The notes under the pieces: generated by a model
What the model was told of the DNA's origin: nothing
The model's input: the letters and a program-made list of their open reading frames with translations, nothing else
Databases searched by the model: none
From: a virus
IMG/VR virus record: IMGVR_UViG_3300008459_000249
Span: 1-30,238 of that record
Strand: one strand, 5' to 3'
Length of the DNA stretch: 30,238 nucleotides
Part shown: positions 27,811 to 30,238 of the stretch, piece after piece
Layout of the letters: every line of letters starts with the position of its first letter
Numbering within the stretch: position 1 is the first letter of the stretch
Translations under genes and position numbers: made by a program

Positions 27811-28254
27811 TTACCCTAGTAGACCGTTGGCTTCATCGAATCGTAAACGAAGAGATTCTTGAATGTTATAAGGCAAGTAAACAAGATCGCATTCTATCTG
27901 TATGCCTGTTTCATACGCAGTGACAGTAACACTCTGCGCTACAATTCTTGGATCATAGTTAATGATTGTTTCAACGTTTTTAACAATAATTTCTTTAATA
28001 TCTTCTGTGAGTGGCTCAAATATCAAGTCCCAGATCACAGTACCAAATTCAGGCTGTTCTAATCTTTCTCCCATTCTTATGTGAAAATGGTTGATTAAAT
28101 CTTGTTTGATCAATGCAAGATCAAACAAGGCAAAACTCTTGCTGTCTCCGCTAATTGTGCTGAAACCTTTGTAGGTTTTTGAACCGGGCACATTAGGACG
28201 GCCGGCTGGACCGTTAACAACAATTTTATCGTAGAGTTTTTGATTAGCTGTCAT
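27811..28254 (-). CDS. gp25: Baseplate wedge protein gp25
   Basis: A 147-residue member of the GPW/gp25 family, the baseplate component shared by contractile phage tails and type VI secretion (TssE). Landmarks are ALIKQDLINHFHIRMGERL, then the family signature EFGTVIWDLIFEPLTEDI, then NYDPRIVAQSVTV near the middle and a final strand pair. T4 gp25 has 132 residues; the difference is an N-terminal extension of about 30 residues (KLYDKIVVNGPAGRPNVPG). In T4, gp25 sits at the inner baseplate, clamps the gp6 dimer and nucleates the sheath, which fits its place directly before gp6. The ATG lies at 28252-28254, ten bases after the hub gene. AAGAG overlapping that stop is a rather distant ribosome binding site, so coupling to the upstream gene is likely. 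Confidence 0.94.
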   Translation of the reverse strand: MTANQKLYDKIVVNGPAGRPNVPGSKTYKGFSTISGDSKSFALFDLALIKQDLINHFHIRMGERLEQPEFGTVIWDLIFEPLTEDIKEIIVKNVETIINYDPRIVAQSVTVTAYETGIQIECDLVYLPYNIQESLRLRFDEANGLLG

Positions 28255-28264
28255 AGTATAGTAT

Positions 28265-29926
28265 TTACTCTTCTAAACCTTCTTGGCCAGGAGGTTGTAT
28301 TTTAGCAAAAGTATCCGTTATTGTACTGTATTTTTTCCAGTAATCTGGCACTGGAATAGCTGCGCCGGCTTCTCTATCGGTGAGTTCTGGTTTAAAGTTC
28401 AGCGGATCTAAATTCTCATGATGCGGCCACGGTTCATGTGTGGGTATACGCAACATAATGCTTTCTGGTAATGTTCCGTCTGCTTCATCTGGGTTTTCAA
28501 AAGTAGACAACGGCTCAGGTGGCGTTGCAGGTGTTGCGGGTCCTGCATCCTCAGCAATGCCTGAGTTAAAATTAATATTTCCGCCGTCTATAGCTGTATT
28601 TGCCGCTTTAATTGTAAAGTCGCCAGAACTAGATACTACACTTGCTCCGCCTACATTAAGGTTAAGATCTGCGCCTGTTGTTACATTAACAGCACCGCCT
28701 GTTGTGACATCCAAAGTAGCTGCAAACGATTGTGCCACTGCTCCAGTTACAGTTTCGTCTTTTGTTCCATCAACTTGAATTGTAACTTTTCCATTTACAA
28801 TACAAATTTTATCTGTACCTACTTCTGTTTGGTGTCGCTCTTTTACTTTTAAATTAAAATTACGACCAACTTCTATGTTAAAATCTCTATCAGCATAAAA
28901 GTTAAAATCTTGTTTAGTATGTACACTTATGCTGTCTTCAGCATAGATATCTATTTTTCCATCACTGCTTAATTCAATCCAACTTGTGCCTCGACTGTTG
29001 CTGATGTAGATTAAATCTTCACTGTTGTGTAACAGAATTTGATGTCCTGTTCTTGTACGAATACGGAATAGTTCATTGTGAGGAGCATCTGGTAAGCCAT
29101 CTATTTCATCTTGCTCAACAGCAGCATAATCTGGCGGACCTTCGCTGGCTGTAGTTCGTCTTAAAAATTTGTCGTCGCCGTCGTCCATGACAAAACTAGT
29201 TCCGCCTAGTCGACTTACAAAAGCCGCAGCAATTTTGTGCTCTGCTTTACCTACTTTGGCTTTTTTGGCGCCGGGGCGTTTATCTACAGGTCCTGGAGTA
29301 CTGATACCAAACACTGAACTAGGAATTTCTCTACGAGCACTACTGGTAGTAATACCTCTAGTGTCATCTTCTAACAATCCCTGAGTGTCTAAAGCTGTCT
29401 TCAGTGGAGAAGAAGGTTTAAGAATGGCTGTAGGATCGGCTGTTGTAGCCTGTGCTATTTTATTATATTCAGCTGCGGGTAAACGTTTTGCATCACCGTG
29501 TCTCGAGTTAGTTTCTTCGTCTAAATTAAACTCAGTGGCAGCATGTCCCGGTACTGCAAAATTCATAGCATTGTCTCGAACACATCCTATCCAGTAACCC
29601 TGTTTAGCATCGCCGTCAACAAATATCACCATTACCAGTGTTCCAACATCTGGAGGAACAAACCAGAATCCATAACTCTTTTGTGTGTTGTCGTAGTCGT
29701 CTGGATCTTCACCCACAAAGTCAACATTAGTTTGTCCAGCAAACGGACTCAGATATTTTACCTGGTGTAATTGGCCTGTTCTAGCTTCGTCATTGCCTAC
29801 TTCGTGCAATAACTGCACTTCTAGAATGCCCATATATGTTGGGTCTAGATGACTGACAATCTTTGCTAGATAAGGACCCGGGCTAGTTTTTTGACCGCCG
29901 GGCAGGTCTCTTATTTCTTCTGGCAT
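28265..29926 (-). CDS. gp5: gp5-like baseplate hub/spike without lysozyme domain, 553 aa
   Basis: Residues of about 10-130 form the gp5 OB-fold (SPGPYLAKIVSHLDPTYMG, VKYLSPFAGQTN, KSYGFWFVPPDVGTLVMVIF, KQGYWIGCV). Residues 130-280 are a polar linker with STPGPVDKRPGAKKA and TSFVMDDGDDKFLRR. From about 290 (RTRTGHQILLHNSEDLIYI, GTSWIELSSDGKIDIYAED) to 465 runs a VgrG-like repeat of short strands typical of the trimeric beta-helical needle. A tail from about 480 contains IPTHEPWPHHENLDP. T4 gp5 has 575 residues with a lysozyme domain between OB-fold and needle; here that place holds only the linker and I see no lysozyme catalytic signature. The protein should form the membrane-piercing needle at the hub. 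The ATG overlaps the previous stop as TAATG, with GGGAGG upstream. Confidence 0.92.
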   Translation of the reverse strand: MPEEIRDLPGGQKTSPGPYLAKIVSHLDPTYMGILEVQLLHEVGNDEARTGQLHQVKYLSPFAGQTNVDFVGEDPDDYDNTQKSYGFWFVPPDVGTLVMVIFVDGDAKQGYWIGCVRDNAMNFAVPGHAATEFNLDEETNSRHGDAKRLPAAEYNKIAQATTADPTAILKPSSPLKTALDTQGLLEDDTRGITTSSARREIPSSVFGISTPGPVDKRPGAKKAKVGKAEHKIAAAFVSRLGGTSFVMDDGDDKFLRRTTASEGPPDYAAVEQDEIDGLPDAPHNELFRIRTRTGHQILLHNSEDLIYISNSRGTSWIELSSDGKIDIYAEDSISVHTKQDFNFYADRDFNIEVGRNFNLKVKERHQTEVGTDKICIVNGKVTIQVDGTKDETVTGAVAQSFAATLDVTTGGAVNVTTGADLNLNVGGASVVSSSGDFTIKAANTAIDGGNINFNSGIAEDAGPATPATPPEPLSTFENPDEADGTLPESIMLRIPTHEPWPHHENLDPLNFKPELTDREAGAAIPVPDYWKKYSTITDTFAKIQPPGQEGLEE

Positions 29927-30238
29927 TAGATAGTGCCTCCCGGTAATACATCTCTATCTGTTGCCGGTGTTGATGTTCTGCTGCCGTCAGTACCAACTGC
30001 CAGTGTTGACCCATCATCATATGTTGTTAGAGTTGACCCGTCATCTGATATTACTGTTGGACCTACAAACGGATTTCCAGGAGTAAATGTCAACGATGGT
30101 TTTGTTGGTGCTGGAATTTCTTGCCCCATTAATCTAACCATTTTTAAGCTTTGTGTAAATCTGCCGCGTTGGAAAAAACTTTCTACTCTTAACACTCTAT
30201 ATATTCCACTAAATTTTGAAATTGAACTTGTAGTTGCA
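29926..30238 (-). CDS. C-terminal end of a probable baseplate hub protein (partial)
   Basis: The frame is open to the right edge, so only the last 103 residues are present and the real start is outside the window; the GTG at 30193-30195 is internal to the open frame. The visible part begins with FSGIYRVLRVESFFQRGRF and TQSLKMVRL, the type of closing strand pair seen at the end of gp27/gpD-like hub proteins (a G-x-Y-x-V motif followed by F-T-Q-x-L). A low-complexity tail with two DDGSTL units and a GTDGS follows. Position immediately before the gp5-like spike supports a hub role, since gp27 and gp5 form the hub complex in T4. The family cannot be fixed from this fragment. Confidence 0.65.
   Translation of the reverse strand, partial: ATTSSISKFSGIYRVLRVESFFQRGRFTQSLKMVRLMGQEIPAPTKPSLTFTPGNPFVGPTVISDDGSTLTTYDDGSTLAVGTDGSRTSTPATDRDVLPGGTI

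Noticed and set aside
28265-29926. Tail lysozyme annotation for the gp5-like protein
   Set aside because: The OB-fold and needle are present but no lysozyme catalytic signature is visible in the intervening region, so the enzymatic label is not supported.
1-30238. tRNA genes or other structured RNAs
   Set aside because: The window is almost entirely coding, and no cloverleaf-like arrangement was noticed in the short gaps. An ARAGORN or tRNAscan run would settle it.

Overview
This window looks like the baseplate, tail-fibre and adhesin part of the late region of a T4-like myovirus. It is AT-rich, and the phage is probably an aquatic one whose host cannot be read from the sequence. All supported genes lie on the minus strand, packed tail to head, so transcription runs from the right edge to the left. 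The basis for the call is a recognisable set of T4-type baseplate proteins (gp5-like hub/spike, gp25, gp6), a gp12-like collar fibre, and T4/cyanophage-type late promoter motifs (NATAAATA) in the wider gaps. There are no host genes, RNA genes, integrases, transposons or CRISPR arrays.

Layout in the direction of transcription: (1) 30238-29926, the C-terminal end of a probable baseplate hub protein that enters from outside the window; (2) 29926-28265, a gp5-like hub/spike with an OB-fold and a beta-helical needle but no visible lysozyme domain; (3) 28254-27811, gp25; (4) 27757-24257, an enlarged gp6; (5) 24257-10107, one uninterrupted 4716-residue protein that fills almost half the window and occupies the place where T4 carries genes 7 to 11. 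It is a mosaic of a degenerate cupredoxin-like fold, two CBM5/12-like modules, an FG-GAP type beta-propeller with a domain inserted into it, and many strand-rich structural repeats; (6) 10023-9484, a 179-residue protein that is a free-standing copy of the C-terminal end of one of the fibres; (7) 9468-8857, a 203-residue structural protein of unknown role; (8) 8857-1100, three large fibres (897, 1079 and 594 residues) that share the same N-terminal module of about 230 residues but have unrelated shafts and tips; (9) 1089-103, a 328-residue low-complexity probable structural protein; (10) 30-1, the first ten codons of a further gene, preceded by a perfect sigma70-type promoter.

How they work together: the hub and gp5-like spike form the centre of the baseplate, and gp25 and gp6 form the wedge ring that holds the sheath. 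The giant protein probably builds the outer baseplate and carries surface-binding modules. The three fibres with a common base probably dock on equivalent sites and present different receptor-binding ends. Four gene junctions overlap as TAATG, suggesting translational coupling. The gaps of 40 bases or more each contain or directly adjoin a promoter-like motif, which divides the cluster into a few transcription units. No stretch longer than 83 bases lacks a gene.
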